From positions 62,001 through 126,000 of the forward strand of contig NC_015689.1 of the NCBI RefSeq assembly GCF_000218565.1: DNA of 64,000 nucleotides. Reading direction: 5' to 3'. This DNA comes from Afipia carboxidovorans OM5. Its GTDB lineage: Bacteria > Pseudomonadota > Alphaproteobacteria > Rhizobiales > Xanthobacteraceae. The translations under genes were made by a program, and so were the position numbers. This document shows positions 42,410 to 52,060 of the stretch, in pieces; position 1 is the first letter of the stretch, and each line of letters starts with the position of its first letter. The notes below the pieces were generated by a model. That model worked only from the letters and a program-made list of their open reading frames with translations. It did not search any database and was not told the DNA's origin.

Positions 42410-43339
42410 ATGAGCAGGAAAGAGCAGAAGCAGCGCGCCGATATCTACGCGCGAATCACCGATCGCATCGTTGCCGATCTTGAGCGTGGCGTCCGCCCAT
42501 GGGTCAGACCCTGGAGTGTGCCGAACATGGCCGGACGTATCACACGACCGCTGCGCCATACCGGGCAACCCTACACGGGTATCAACGTCCTCTTGCTTTG
42601 GTCGGAAGCGGTTGCACGAGGTTTTCGATCGCCGATCTGGATGACATTCAAGCAAGCACTGGAGCTCGGCGCGCATGTCCGAAAGGGTGAGACAGGCAGC
42701 CTTGTCGTCTACGCAAGCCGTTTCACCAAGACGGAAACGGACGCTCATGGCGACGAGGTCGAGAAGGATATCCCGTTCCTGAAGGCCTACACGGTATTCT
42801 GTGTTGACCAGATCGACGGTCTGCCAGACCACTATTATGGTCACGTTACCGAGCCAAAGCCATGTCCGATCGAGCGCGTCGCTCACGTTGACCGGTTCTT
42901 TGAGCAAACAGGCGCGGACATTCGTCATGGCGGTGATAAGGCCTATTACGCGACATCGATCGACGCCGTGCAAATGCCGCCGTTCGAGACGTTTCGCGAT
43001 CCGCCAGCTTATTATGCGACGCTCGGGCACGAATGCGTTCACTGGACCGGTGCTCCCAAGCGACTCAACCGTGATCTCAGTCGTTATCATAAGGATCGCA
43101 GTGAACGCGCACGCGAAGAGCTGATCGCCGATCTCGGCGCATGTTTCCTCAGCGCGGACCTTGGCATTGTGCCCGAGCTTGAACCTCGGGCGGATCATGC
43201 GAGCTATCTGGCCTCGTGGCTCGAGGTGCTATCAAACGACAAGCGCTTCATCTTCTCCGCGGCCGCGCATGCTCAGCGCGCGGTCGCGTACCTGCACAGC
43301 CTCCAGCCACTGTCTGATACAGTGCGAGAGGCCGCATGA
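42410..43339 (+). CDS. ardC: ArdC-type antirestriction protein/zincin metallopeptidase
   Basis: A 309-aa protein with an N-terminal ssDNA-binding region (RADIYARITDRIVADLERGVRPWVRPW, then GINVLLLW) and a C-terminal zinc peptidase domain with HECVH (about residues 206-210), followed by a Glu-containing helix (EELIADLGACFL). This is the ArdC layout, which protects incoming plasmid DNA from host nucleases. GGAGG stands about 8-10 nt before the ATG at 42410. The frame is open upstream but the extra residues are not family-like. Confidence 0.88.
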   Translation: MSRKEQKQRADIYARITDRIVADLERGVRPWVRPWSVPNMAGRITRPLRHTGQPYTGINVLLLWSEAVARGFRSPIWMTFKQALELGAHVRKGETGSLVVYASRFTKTETDAHGDEVEKDIPFLKAYTVFCVDQIDGLPDHYYGHVTEPKPCPIERVAHVDRFFEQTGADIRHGGDKAYYATSIDAVQMPPFETFRDPPAYYATLGHECVHWTGAPKRLNRDLSRYHKDRSERAREELIADLGACFLSADLGIVPELEPRADHASYLASWLEVLSNDKRFIFSAAAHAQRAVAYLHSLQPLSDTVREAA

Positions 43340-44040
43340 TGCTTGCTGCTCTAATTGGAGTCGCGCAGCACATGTCAGGGCATTCGAGGAAGTTCCTTCT
43401 CGCGCATATCGCGCGCAATTGCTCGCCTCTGGCAAATTTCGCGAAGGCCCCGCCTCGCGGCGGGGCCCTCTTCGCGTATCACGATCTGCGGTGCGGCGAC
43501 TCGAAGAGTCAATTCTTCCCGGCTCACCTCCGACTGGCGGCAACGTTTGGCCCCGGCGGATCATGCGCCGGCCGAGATGTCAGCGGCCCATGCCCTGTGA
43601 GTCATCTTTCCCGCGACACCTGCATGGTAGCGGCACGATCGGTCAGCCGAGAGCGCTCCGGAGCGTCAATTCCGGAGATCGGCCTTGTCGCATGCGCGTC
43701 GTCGTCAATTTTGGCACCGGCGCCAAGACGCAGAGGTTTGGGCCGAGCGCCGCAACGTGTCCTGATCGTTCGGCCTGATGCGCCCAATGCGTCCTCGATT
43801 TGGCATGTCTGACCGAGGTCCGTCTTCGCTGCGCTCCGCCTCGATCTCAAGACCGCAACGGCCGCCCTCCGCTTTCTTCCCCTGGCCGCTGCGCGTCCAT
43901 TCCTCGCGAGGCAAGAAAGCCTCGTCCTGGCCGTCCTCCACTGCGTTTCGGCCCTTCGGGTGCGGCCCGATCGCCCCCGGTCAACGACAGCCATCGAGGT
44001 CGCGATGGTCGCGGCCCGAGAAACGAAAGAGGACACGAAC
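43340..44040. other. Long GC-rich leader with a hairpin, no supported gene
   Basis: About 700 bp. A perfect 9-bp hairpin, GGCCCCGCC-TCGC-GGCGGGGCC (43446-43467), lies 107 bp after ardC and probably ends its transcript. The rest is GC-rich with open frames on several phases but without motifs or good ribosome sites. Confidence 0.5.
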
Positions 44041-44358
44041 ATGGCTACCATCGGCAACTTCACCGTCAACGGCAATGGCTTCGTCGGCACCGTCAAGACC
44101 CTTGCTCTCGGCACGGTCAAGGCGAAGATCGTCCCGGTCGAGCGCACCTCCGAAAACTCTCCGGACTTCCGCATCCTCGCAGGCGCCAACATCGAGTTCG
44201 GTGCCGTCTGGAAGAAGAAGAACAAGGACACGGGCCGCGAATACCACTCGGTCAAGCTCGACGACCCGAGCTTCCCGGCTGCCATCTACGCCACCCTGGT
44301 CGAGATCGAGGGCGAGGAAGGCTACTCGCTTATCTGGTCGCGCCCGAGCCGCGACTGA
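44041..44358 (+). CDS. DUF736 family protein (copy 2)
   Basis: A 105-aa protein, [20 protein letters not shown], with [19 protein letters not shown] and ending [11 protein letters not shown]. It belongs to the same DUF736 family as 24248-24574 but is clearly diverged from it. Element-specific, function unknown. The ATG follows AAAGAGGACACGAAC, an acceptable ribosome site; a longer frame from 43960 is not family-like. Confidence 0.88.
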   Translation: MATIGNFTVNGNGFVGTVKTLALGTVKAKIVPVERTSENSPDFRILAGANIEFGAVWKKKNKDTGREYHSVKLDDPSFPAAIYATLVEIEGEEGYSLIWSRPSRD

Positions 44359-44369
44359 GACCGCGCAAG

Positions 44370-44395
44370 AAGGCCCCGCCGCGAGGCGGGGCCTT
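44370..44395 (+). terminator. Hairpin terminator after DUF736 copy 2
   Basis: AAGGCCCCGCC-GCGA-GGCGGGGCCTT is a perfect 11-bp stem, 11 bp after the stop codon. Its core is the same sequence as the hairpin at 43446-43467. There is no strong U tract. Confidence 0.65.
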
Positions 44396-44693
44396 CCCCT
44401 GTGCGGGGTCGACTCACTTTTCTGCGCTCCCGGACGCCGGCGACGGGCATCGAGCCCGCCGCCGGCGTTTATCGGCCAGGACCCAAGACTTCTGCTCAGT
44501 TCCTCCGAGGATATCATGCCGCTACGGGCGCGTACGAGACCGCGCGGCGCCTCCAATTTTGCCTCCGCTGCGCTCCGACAAAATCGGTTCCTCCGCGCGC
44601 CGGCTCTGCCGGCCGCCTGGCGGCGGGTCTCGACCCACCCGTACCGTCACGATCCACGTCGTCATCTTTCACACGAACTCAAGGAGACGACAC

Positions 44694-44861
44694 ATGATAT
44701 TGGAACAGCATATCGAGGAGCTGCGCGCGGAACTGCGGAATTGCTGCGACCGCAAGGAGTACCGCGAGACCAAGGCGATGTTGGACGCCGCGCTCGCCGA
44801 GTTGGACGCTCGGCTCAATGCTCAAGATGCTCTCTTGCGAAATGAATTCCCTCCGTCATAG
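44694..44861 (+). CDS. Small coiled-coil hypothetical protein (55 aa)
   Basis: MILEQHIEELRAELRNCCDR followed by EYRETKAMLDAALAELDARL, a heptad-like helical protein. AAGGAG stands 8 nt before the ATG. It lies after a roughly 300-bp GC-rich stretch (44396-44693) with no other gene. No family recognised. Confidence 0.6.
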   Translation: MILEQHIEELRAELRNCCDRKEYRETKAMLDAALAELDARLNAQDALLRNEFPPS

Positions 44862-44968
44862 GAGGGTTTCATCCTGCGCCAGCCGCGAGGCCGGACGGAT
44901 CGACCGTCCGGCCTTGCGATAGGCTCGATCGTACATCTTCTGGCAGATCGACACGGACCTTGCCGCCG

Positions 44969-45214
44969 TCAACATTCGCGATAGCCTCGCCGGCACTTGG
45001 CTTGCAAAAGCCGGTCGAAAGCGTACTGAGCCTCCGACTCGCATTCGAACAGATCAATCCGCTGCCGTCCTTTCGATCCGATGCGTCCCCAGCATCGCAT
45101 GACGGAATGCGTTCCGAACAATGTCGGTAATACCGCGATGGTATAAAAGCGCGCCATGTTCCGCGCCGGATCGACCCGTCGAAGCAAGCGCGGAGTTGTG
45201 GAGGTGTTGGCCAT
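44969..45214 (-). CDS. WGR-domain protein
   Basis: An 81-aa protein consisting of little more than a WGR domain: MARFYTIAVLPTLFGTHSVM, then the signature CWGRIGSKGRQRID and the closing AQYAFDRLLQAKCRRGY. WGR domains bind nucleic acid ends in PARPs and occur as stand-alone proteins on rhizobial plasmids. The start is uncertain: ATG at 45214, ATG at 45238 or TTG at 45250. It stands alone between GC-rich spacers. Confidence 0.8.
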   Translation of the reverse strand: MANTSTTPRLLRRVDPARNMARFYTIAVLPTLFGTHSVMRCWGRIGSKGRQRIDLFECESEAQYAFDRLLQAKCRRGYREC

Positions 45215-45448
45215 CCCACGAGTCTCGGTCGCGAGCATCGCAGTGTCCAATTAGAAAATTGAATCAAAGTGGCCTGACCGATTCAAAATTATGATCGACG
45301 CGGCTATCGACATTTGAGGGTGAGTAGAGGTTTGGGCGAGCCGCCTTCGGCGGACGGCTCTATTCGCTGCGCGAACGGAGCCCGCAAGGGCGGTCTCCGC
45401 CCTCCGGGTTACGATCCTCTCGCGATCCAGTGTCCGGCTCCTCTCTCA

Positions 45449-45979
45449 TCAGCCGCCGCACCAACTTTGGCGAGGTCCGCCCCAACGCCTCGCCAGTCCC
45501 TCGGCGATCAACATGTCCCCGAGCGATCGTCCGCCTCGTGACACCGTGCGCAGTTTGCGACCATAGCGATCCTGGTCGCGCTCGACGGCCGCGAGGGTGA
45601 AGGGGCCAGCATTGAGCAATACCCGCAATCGCCGCTTCGCTGCCTCCCCAAGTTCTGCCTCGCGCTGGCAGCGAGGGGGGCTCAATTCCGGTGCATCGAT
45701 GTCGGCGATCCGGATTTTGTCGCCGCGATACCAGAACGTGTCGCCGTCAACCACACAATCGATGCGCGGCCCCTCCCCACAGATCACGAAGTTGGCCGCG
45801 AGCGTCTGTTCGGATCTCGCCATGATGTGTGGTTGCGGGGATGCAGGCGGGCTTCCTTCGTTGATGAAGACGATCACCATCACGATCCCGATGACAACCA
45901 ACACGATGGTCGCCAGCCTCCGGGTGGTGGAGCCTCCGAAGAATCCGAGCGGTCTCCTGACAGGTCTTCCAAATCCCAT
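45449..45979 (-). CDS. Thermonuclease-family (SNase) protein, membrane-anchored or exported
   Basis: A 176-aa protein. A basic N-terminus and hydrophobic helix (LATIVLVVIGIVMVIVFINEG, about residues 22-42) form a signal or anchor. The nuclease domain starts CVVDGDTFWYRGDKIRIADIDAPEL, with the Asp and Arg positions of staphylococcal nuclease, and has DRYGRKLRTV and GDMLIAEGLARRW. It lies downstream of traG in the same direction. Such nucleases are common in tra regions; a role in DNA clearance at the cell surface is possible but unproven. Confidence 0.85.
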   Translation of the reverse strand: MGFGRPVRRPLGFFGGSTTRRLATIVLVVIGIVMVIVFINEGSPPASPQPHIMARSEQTLAANFVICGEGPRIDCVVDGDTFWYRGDKIRIADIDAPELSPPRCQREAELGEAAKRRLRVLLNAGPFTLAAVERDQDRYGRKLRTVSRGGRSLGDMLIAEGLARRWGGPRQSWCGG

Positions 45980-46112
45980 CAGCGCTCCCCTCTTATGCGT
46001 TCAACCGACCAGATGCCGGTCGATCTTGCGATGAAGGCGTCATCAGGCAAGGAACGTCCCGATTTCCTGCACGGCCGGCGTGGATTAATTTCCTCTCGCG
46101 CGCCGACCGTCA

Positions 46113-48023
46113 TCAAGCCGCCTGATAGCGATTTGCGGCGACGCTCGCCGTCATCTCCTTGCGGCGGAAGTAGATGGCGCGGCCACACCGCAGTGGCGGG
46201 TTGCCAGCAGTGAAGACGATCTGCTCGTCGCTCCGCATCTGGGTAATCTCGTGCGGCAGGATCAGGGGTCGACGGGACAGCAGGCGCGAGCGTGTTCGAG
46301 AGGAACCGGCTGCCTGCGAACTACGGCTGATCTGGCTGACCTCGACCGTTGTATCGCCGCAGCGGCGCGAGATGTATTCGGCGGTTTCGGGGTCGTTGAT
46401 TGCGCTGAATGACATCCATGAGGCCGACTCGAACCATTTCGATGCGGCGTCACGCCCGCCATACACCTCGCGCATCTGGCCGATGGACTGGAACAGCATC
46501 AGAAGCGTAATTCCATATTTTCGTCCGGCGTCTCGCGCCGTCTCAAGCACGCGCATGAAGCCAAGTCGGGCCACCTCGTCGAGCAGAAATAGCGTGCGGC
46601 CGGCGACGTCGCCAGCGCGATTATAGATGGCGTTCATCAGCGACCCAATGATGAGCCGTGCAAGTCCCGGATGGTTCTCCAGCGTCTTCAGGTCGAGGTT
46701 GATGAAGACGTCCATCGCTCCCGCGGCGAGCTCGTCGGTGGCAAAACTGTTGCCGGAGACCAGCGCGGCATAGTTCTCGTAAGAAAGCCAGTGCGTCTCC
46801 TTGACCGCGTTGGCATAGACGCCCGAAAACGTTTCGGGCGTCATGTTGACGAACGAAGCGACATTTTCTTTGACGAACTTCGATGTGGAGTTGTCGTAAA
46901 TCGATTGAAGGCGCTCCCGTAGTTTCGGCTCGGGCTCCGACAGATTTGCTCGGACCTGGCGCAAGTGTTGATCCTTCGGTTCGGTGCGACCGGACAGGCA
47001 GACGTCGGCAATCAGGGCCGTCAGGAGTTGCAGCGCCGAGGCGCGGAAAAAATCGTCCCGGACAGAGTGAGTATGCGCCACGTCGGTCATAATCCATGAC
47101 GCGACCGAGGCAATATCCTCCTCTTTCGTTCCGCCAAACCGACCGATCCAGTCGAGTGCGTTGAAGCCGATTTCCGGTGCCTTGGGGTCCAGCACGAAAA
47201 CGTCGCGCCCGAATTTGCGGCGATGGCCGATGACCATCGGAGCGACTTCGGCAGATGGGTCAAGCGCCACCAACGCTCCGCCCCACTTGAGCGCGGTCGG
47301 GATTGTCACGGACGTTGTTTTGTAGCCGCCCGAGCCGGCAAAAACGATGCCGTGCGTCGAGCCCCAGGACGCATCAAAACACAATAGCGGCGCGCGGCCA
47401 CCTGTACCCCAGCTTTCCGGGTCGCGGACCTGAAATGCATGATCTCCGGCAACGTCCTTGTCGACCCGATAGCGCTCCCCAACGACGATGCCACCTGTGT
47501 CCGGAAAGAGCCGGCCTGCCTCGTTAATCGTCATCCACTGCGCGTCACCATGGATGGCACGTGGGCCGGAGACCCGCCGTGGCGCGGCCGCGGCGAACGC
47601 CGCATTGCCGCTCATGGCCACCCGGAGCGCGAAAAGTCCACACCCTGCAACTGCGAGGCCGCCGATGAGCATGGCGGGGTCGGTATAGGCAAGAACCGAT
47701 CCATTGCGGACCCGGTCCACGAACCCGAGAAGGCGGATCGCTTCCGTCCAACCCGCAAAGCCGATGACCGCTCCAGCGCCGGCAACCACACCCCAGCCCG
47801 CAGCTCGTACGGCGCGGGCACCGGCGCTCGCGAACAGGAAGACTAACCCGATTGCGGCCGCGCCCAGATAGGGCAGGGCGATGCCGGTTCTGCCCAGCAG
47901 GAGTGCCGCCTGCGGCGTCTTACCTAAACTTGCGAGCCATTGCTCATGACCGCGCAGCGCGACCATGCCGCCGATCATCAGCGCCGAAGGCACGATCGAC
48001 AGGGCGACCTTATTCGCGCTCAT
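46113..48023 (-). CDS. traG: Conjugal coupling protein TraG (VirD4-like ATPase)
   Basis: A 636-aa inner-membrane ATPase that connects the relaxosome to the transfer channel. N-terminal helices (about residues 10-130) precede the motor domain. Walker A is [16 protein letters not shown] and Walker B is [28 protein letters not shown] is also typical. The ATG at 48023 has GGAGG upstream; traD overlaps it by 14 bp. The order traC-traD-traG on one strand, opposite traA, is the same as on Agrobacterium Ti plasmids. Confidence 0.96.
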   Translation of the reverse strand: MSANKVALSIVPSALMIGGMVALRGHEQWLASLGKTPQAALLLGRTGIALPYLGAAAIGLVFLFASAGARAVRAAGWGVVAGAGAVIGFAGWTEAIRLLGFVDRVRNGSVLAYTDPAMLIGGLAVAGCGLFALRVAMSGNAAFAAAAPRRVSGPRAIHGDAQWMTINEAGRLFPDTGGIVVGERYRVDKDVAGDHAFQVRDPESWGTGGRAPLLCFDASWGSTHGIVFAGSGGYKTTSVTIPTALKWGGALVALDPSAEVAPMVIGHRRKFGRDVFVLDPKAPEIGFNALDWIGRFGGTKEEDIASVASWIMTDVAHTHSVRDDFFRASALQLLTALIADVCLSGRTEPKDQHLRQVRANLSEPEPKLRERLQSIYDNSTSKFVKENVASFVNMTPETFSGVYANAVKETHWLSYENYAALVSGNSFATDELAAGAMDVFINLDLKTLENHPGLARLIIGSLMNAIYNRAGDVAGRTLFLLDEVARLGFMRVLETARDAGRKYGITLLMLFQSIGQMREVYGGRDAASKWFESASWMSFSAINDPETAEYISRRCGDTTVEVSQISRSSQAAGSSRTRSRLLSRRPLILPHEITQMRSDEQIVFTAGNPPLRCGRAIYFRRKEMTASVAANRYQAA

Positions 48024-48225
48024 CACCGAAGGCCTCCGCACCGATCGCCGCGAGCCGCTCGCGTTCGTTCTCGCTCGCGCGTATCCGCCCTCCTGCGTCG
48101 ATCAACATCCCAAGCAGAACCGCGCGTTTCTCGTAGCGCAGTCCTGCCTTCACGATCAGTCCGCCGAGCTGGATCTTCTCCCGCGTGTCTTTCTTACGGT
48201 CGTCGCTGCGGCGTGTGCGTTCCAT
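48010..48225 (-). CDS. traD: Conjugal transfer protein TraD
   Basis: A 71-aa basic protein, [20 protein letters not shown], with [21 protein letters not shown]. This matches the short TraD of the Ti-type Dtr region (not the F-type ATPase of that name). It probably helps the relaxosome. The frame continues upstream over traC, but the ATG at 48225 gives the family length. Confidence 0.82.
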   Translation of the reverse strand: MERTRRSDDRKKDTREKIQLGGLIVKAGLRYEKRAVLLGMLIDAGGRIRASENERERLAAIGAEAFGDERE

Positions 48226-48229
48226 TCGC

Positions 48230-48499
48230 TCAAGCCTCAGAAGCCTTGCCCGCACTCGTGCCAGGCGGCTCAGACGCAGGCGCGGCGCGAGTCGGCTTCG
48301 ATCCGCCGCCAGCCTTGCGAAATCGCGCGGCGGCTTCTTCGAACGCGGCCAAGAGTGCATCCTCCTCAATCTCCAAATCGCCAAGGCCGGCCTTCAAAGC
48401 CAGCCGCCCGATGCGCTCTGCCTCGCGGGTCTCAGCGGCCTTGAGCTGATCCTGCAGGCGGGCGATTTCTTCTCGTATCTGGCGCGACGGCTTTTTCAT
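48230..48499 (-). CDS. traC: Conjugal transfer protein TraC
   Basis: An 89-aa protein, [20 protein letters not shown], helical with Ala/Glu content ([21 protein letters not shown]). It is TraC of the Ti-type system, an accessory relaxosome protein. It is the first gene of traCDG, with the start at 48499 and oriT about 140 bp upstream. Confidence 0.85.
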   Translation of the reverse strand: MKKPSRQIREEIARLQDQLKAAETREAERIGRLALKAGLGDLEIEEDALLAAFEEAAARFRKAGGGSKPTRAAPASEPPGTSAGKASEA

Positions 48500-48571
48500 T
48501 CCGGTTGATCTCTCTCTTGCTCTTACGCGCTGTGCGCGAAGGAGAATTGACGGGAAATGCGCGAAGCGCAC

Positions 48572-48589
48572 CCCGTCAAATTTGACGGG
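48572..48589. repeat. 18-bp perfect palindrome, copy 2, in the oriT region
   Basis: CCCGTCAAATTTGACGGG is a perfect 18-bp dyad in the divergent traC/traA promoter region, 73 bp upstream of traC. Ti-plasmid tra boxes, bound by TraR, are also 18-bp dyads in this position but with a different sequence. The only close second copy seen is at 24763-24780. Confidence 0.65.
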
Positions 48590-48640
48590 TCGGCGAAGCC
48601 GACACTTCCTGAGATCATCCCGCCGGTCCGAAGGAGCGGA

Positions 48641-48674
48641 CCAAGGGCGCAGTAATACGTCGCTGGCGCGACGT
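48641..48674. other. oriT: Origin of transfer (oriT), Ti/RSF1010 type
   Basis: CCAAGGGCGCAGTAATACGT is followed by CGCTGGCGCGACGT. This closely matches the Ti-plasmid oriT I know (CCAAGGGCGCAATTATACGT then CGCTG). The AAGGGCGCA part is the RSF1010-type nick region. A perfect 7-bp inverted repeat, ACGTCGC-TGGC-GCGACGT, spans 48657-48674. It lies between divergent traCDG and traA, as on Ti plasmids. Confidence 0.9.
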
Positions 48675-48748
48675 AGTTCTGCTCATCCGGAAGGATGCCG
48701 CCGTTCCCTCCGGACGTGCTGTGTCGTCATTCGTACAGGACTGCCGCC

Positions 48749-51700
48749 TTGGCCATCACGCATTTCACGCCGCAAATCATCAGCCGCGCAGATGGCCGCA
48801 GTGCGGTGCTGGCAGCCGCGTATCGCCATTGCGCGAAAATGACCTATGAGGCCGAAGCTCGCGTTGTCGACTACACGGGCAAGCGCAACATGGTGCATGA
48901 CGAGTTTGTTCTGCCGCCGGATGCCCCGCAATGGGCGTGTGCGATGATGGCTACGCGCTCCGCTGCCGAGGTTTCCGCGGCGTTCTGGAACAAGCTCGAA
49001 GCGTTCGAAAAGCGATCAGACGCGCAGCTCTCCAAGGAATACATCATCGCGCTGCCGATCGAGCTGACTACCGCGCAGAACGTGGCGCTCATGCGCCAGT
49101 TCGTTGCCGAGCACATTCTATCCAAGGGACAGGTTGCGGACTGGGTCTATCATGATGATCCGGGCAATCCCCATGTGCATCTGATGACGAGTCTGCGCCC
49201 ACTCACGGAAGATGGATTTGGGCCGAAGCGGGTGCACGTCGTGGGCGAGGACGGTGCGACGCTGCGCGGCCGAACCGGCAAGATCGTTTATAAGCTCTGG
49301 GCCGGCGACAAGAACGACTTTCTGTCGGTCCGGCAGGGATGGATTGACCTTCAGAACCATCATCTTGCGCTGGCCGGTCTCGATGTGCGCGTGGATGGTC
49401 GATCCTATGCCGAACGCGGCATCGACGTTGTTCCGACCACCCATATCGGCGTTGCCGCGAAAGCGATTGAGCGCCGCGCCAGGCGTCAGGGGCGGGGGCC
49501 AGACCTCGATCGGCTACGCCTGTTCGAGGACCAACGGCAGGTCTCGGCTGAGCGGATTATGCGCCGCCCGGAGATCGTCCTTGACATCGTTTCGCGCGAG
49601 AAGAGCGTATTTGACGAGCGAGATGTTGCAAAGGTTTTGCATCGCTATGTCGACGACGCCGGCACGTTCGCGATGCTCCTTGCGCGCATCCTGCAAAGCC
49701 CGGATGCGATCCGCCTCGAGCGTGAAGGGATCGACTTCGCGAACGGCGCGAGACGGCCGGCGCGCTACACCACGCGCGAGCTGATCCGCGTCGAGGCGGA
49801 CATGGCAAAACGTGCAGTGAGCCTGTCGGGATCGAGCAGCTTCGGTGTGAGTGACAAGATCCGCAACGCGGTCTTGAGCCGCCATGCGATGATCTCGGGT
49901 GAGCAACGGTCGGCAATCGAGCATATCACGGCAGCGGGGAGCGCGGCCGCGGTGGTTGGGCGTGCTGGCGCCGGTAAGACGACCATGATGCGCGCCGCCC
50001 GCGAAGTATGGGAAGCCGCCGGCTATCGTGTCGTGGGAGGCACGCTGGCGGGCAAGGCCGCGGAGGGCCTCGAGAAAGAAGCGGGGATCGCGTCACGCAC
50101 CCTGGCGTCATGGGAGCTCGCATGGAGCAAGGGCCGATCGGTCCTCGATAACCGGACGGTCTTCGTGCTCGACGAGGCGGGCATGGTTGCCTCGCGCCAA
50201 ATGGCGACTTTCGTCGAAGCCGTGTCGCGTGCGGGCGCCAAGCTGGTCCTGGTCGGCGACCCTGAGCAGCTCCAACCGATTGAAGCTGGCGCGGCATTCC
50301 GTGCCCTGGTCGACCGTATCGGTTACGCGGAGCTCGAGACGATCTACCGCCAAAAGGCGCAATGGATGCGCGACGCCTCGCTCGATCTCGCGCGTGGCCG
50401 GGTCGGTAAGGCATTGGCGGCGTACCGTCATTACGGACGCGTCATGGGCTCCGAGCTTAAGGCCCAGGCCGTGACTTCGTTGATCGATGATTGGAGCCGA
50501 GACTACGATCCGAAGAAGTCGACCTTGATCCTGGCGCATCTGCGTCGTGACGTGCGCGCGCTCAACGAGATGGCCCGCGCCAGCCTCGTGTCACGCGGCC
50601 TCGTTGACGCTGGCCACGCGTTTCGTACCGAGGACGGAGAGCGCCGGTTCGCGGCCGGCGATCAGATCGTGTTTCTCCGCAATGAGGGGTCTCTCGGCGT
50701 CAAGAACGGGATGATCGGGCACGTAGTCGAGGCGGCGCAAGGCCGGTTTACGGCCGAGATCGGGGAGGGTGTACATCGCAGGCGAGTCGAGGTCGACCAG
50801 CGCTTTTATCGCAATGTTGACCATGGCTACGCGACCACGATTCACAAGGCTCAGGGCGCGACTGTCGACCGTGTGAAGGTGCTCGCGAGCCTCTCGCTTG
50901 ACAAGCACCTGACCTACGTGGCGCTGACCCGCCACCGCGAGGATGTCGCGCTGTACTACGGCCGCCGATCCTTCGGGAAAGCTGGGGGTCTGGTCCCGCT
51001 GCTGTCACAGCGCAACGCCAAGGAAACGACGCTCGACTACGAGCGCGGCGGCCTTTATCGAGATGCGCTGCGCTTTGCCGCAAATCGCGGTCTCCACGTC
51101 ATGCGCGCCGCGCGCACCCTCATCTCAGACCGCCTGGACTGGGCACGTCGACAGAGGCAGCGGTTTGATGAACTGGCAGCGCGCCTGCGCGCCGTTGGCG
51201 CCCATCTTGGTCTTCTCGACCGCCATCATACTGCACCCCTCTCACGGAAGAAGGAGATCGCTCCCATGGTGCCCGGCGTTACCACATGGCCGAAATCCAT
51301 CGCCGAGTCGGTCGAGGACAAGATCGTCGCCGATCCGGCGTGCAGGAAGCAGTGGCAGGACATGTCCGCCCGCTTCGCGCTCGTGTTTTCAAATCCGGAG
51401 GTGGCCTTCAAGGCCATGAACTTCGACGCGGTGTTGCACAATCCTGCAATGCGAAAGGCAACGCTCAATCGCCTGGCCAAAGAGCCGGAGAGCTTCGGGG
51501 ACCTGCGAGGTGCGAAGGGTATCCTTACCGGGCAAGCCGCCGCTCGGGAGCGCCACGAGGCCGAGACCAATGTCGCCGCGCTGAGCCGCGACATCGAGCG
51601 GTATGCGCGATTGCGTAATGAGGCCACACGCAAACACGATGCTGAGGAGCGCGCGCTAAGGCTGCGTGTCACCATTGATGTGCCGGCCCTATCGCCGGCC

Positions 51701-52060
51701 GCGACGCTGGTGTTGGAGCGTATTCGCGACGCCATCGACCGCAACGACATTCCGAATGCGTTGGCCTTCGCACTCTCTGACAAGATGGTCAGTGCGGAGA
51801 TCGAAGGGTTCAACAAAGCTGTGGCAGAGCGCTTCGGCGAAGGAGCGTTTCTGCACAATCGCGCGAAAGAGCCTAAGGGCGCCGCCTTCGATGTAGCGGC
51901 TGCCAGACTGCGAGAAAATGAAAAGCCTGCGCTCGCGGCGGCATGGCCCTTGATGCGTGCAGGGCAGCATCTCGCCGCTCATCAGAAGCAATCGGCAGAG
52001 GCGGCGAAGCGAGTGGAAAGCCAGCGCCAGGTCCAGAGCCGTGGGATGGCCATGAAATGA
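48749..52060 (+). CDS. traA: Conjugal relaxase/helicase TraA
   Basis: An approximately 1,103-aa relaxase that nicks oriT and unwinds the transferred strand. The MobQ-type N-terminus has AITHFTPQIISRADGRSAVL and AAAYRH, and the metal-binding histidines are in YHDDPGNPHVHL (about residue 133). A RecD-like helicase follows: Walker A GRAGAGKTTMMRAA (about residue 403), VLDEAGMVASRQM, GDPEQLQPIEAG and the C-terminal YATTIHKAQGATVDR. A TTG start at 48749 is preferred: AGGA lies 8 nt upstream and it fits TraA starts. ATG at 48695 is the alternative (1,121 aa). The stop overlaps traF as ATGA. Confidence 0.95.
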   Translation: MAITHFTPQIISRADGRSAVLAAAYRHCAKMTYEAEARVVDYTGKRNMVHDEFVLPPDAPQWACAMMATRSAAEVSAAFWNKLEAFEKRSDAQLSKEYIIALPIELTTAQNVALMRQFVAEHILSKGQVADWVYHDDPGNPHVHLMTSLRPLTEDGFGPKRVHVVGEDGATLRGRTGKIVYKLWAGDKNDFLSVRQGWIDLQNHHLALAGLDVRVDGRSYAERGIDVVPTTHIGVAAKAIERRARRQGRGPDLDRLRLFEDQRQVSAERIMRRPEIVLDIVSREKSVFDERDVAKVLHRYVDDAGTFAMLLARILQSPDAIRLEREGIDFANGARRPARYTTRELIRVEADMAKRAVSLSGSSSFGVSDKIRNAVLSRHAMISGEQRSAIEHITAAGSAAAVVGRAGAGKTTMMRAAREVWEAAGYRVVGGTLAGKAAEGLEKEAGIASRTLASWELAWSKGRSVLDNRTVFVLDEAGMVASRQMATFVEAVSRAGAKLVLVGDPEQLQPIEAGAAFRALVDRIGYAELETIYRQKAQWMRDASLDLARGRVGKALAAYRHYGRVMGSELKAQAVTSLIDDWSRDYDPKKSTLILAHLRRDVRALNEMARASLVSRGLVDAGHAFRTEDGERRFAAGDQIVFLRNEGSLGVKNGMIGHVVEAAQGRFTAEIGEGVHRRRVEVDQRFYRNVDHGYATTIHKAQGATVDRVKVLASLSLDKHLTYVALTRHREDVALYYGRRSFGKAGGLVPLLSQRNAKETTLDYERGGLYRDALRFAANRGLHVMRAARTLISDRLDWARRQRQRFDELAARLRAVGAHLGLLDRHHTAPLSRKKEIAPMVPGVTTWPKSIAESVEDKIVADPACRKQWQDMSARFALVFSNPEVAFKAMNFDAVLHNPAMRKATLNRLAKEPESFGDLRGAKGILTGQAAARERHEAETNVAALSRDIERYARLRNEATRKHDAEERALRLRVTIDVPALSPAATLVLERIRDAIDRNDIPNALAFALSDKMVSAEIEGFNKAVAERFGEGAFLHNRAKEPKGAAFDVAAARLRENEKPALAAAWPLMRAGQHLAAHQKQSAEAAKRVESQRQVQSRGMAMK

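Noticed and set aside
43336..43812. 158-codon frame overlapping the ardC stop
   Set aside because: It runs through a terminator-like hairpin (43446-43467), has Arg/Ser-rich shadow composition and no homology pattern.
43800..44861. 353-codon plus frame covering DUF736 copy 2 and the small coiled-coil gene
   Set aside because: Only its last 55 codons have a ribosome site and sensible composition; the rest is out of phase with DUF736.
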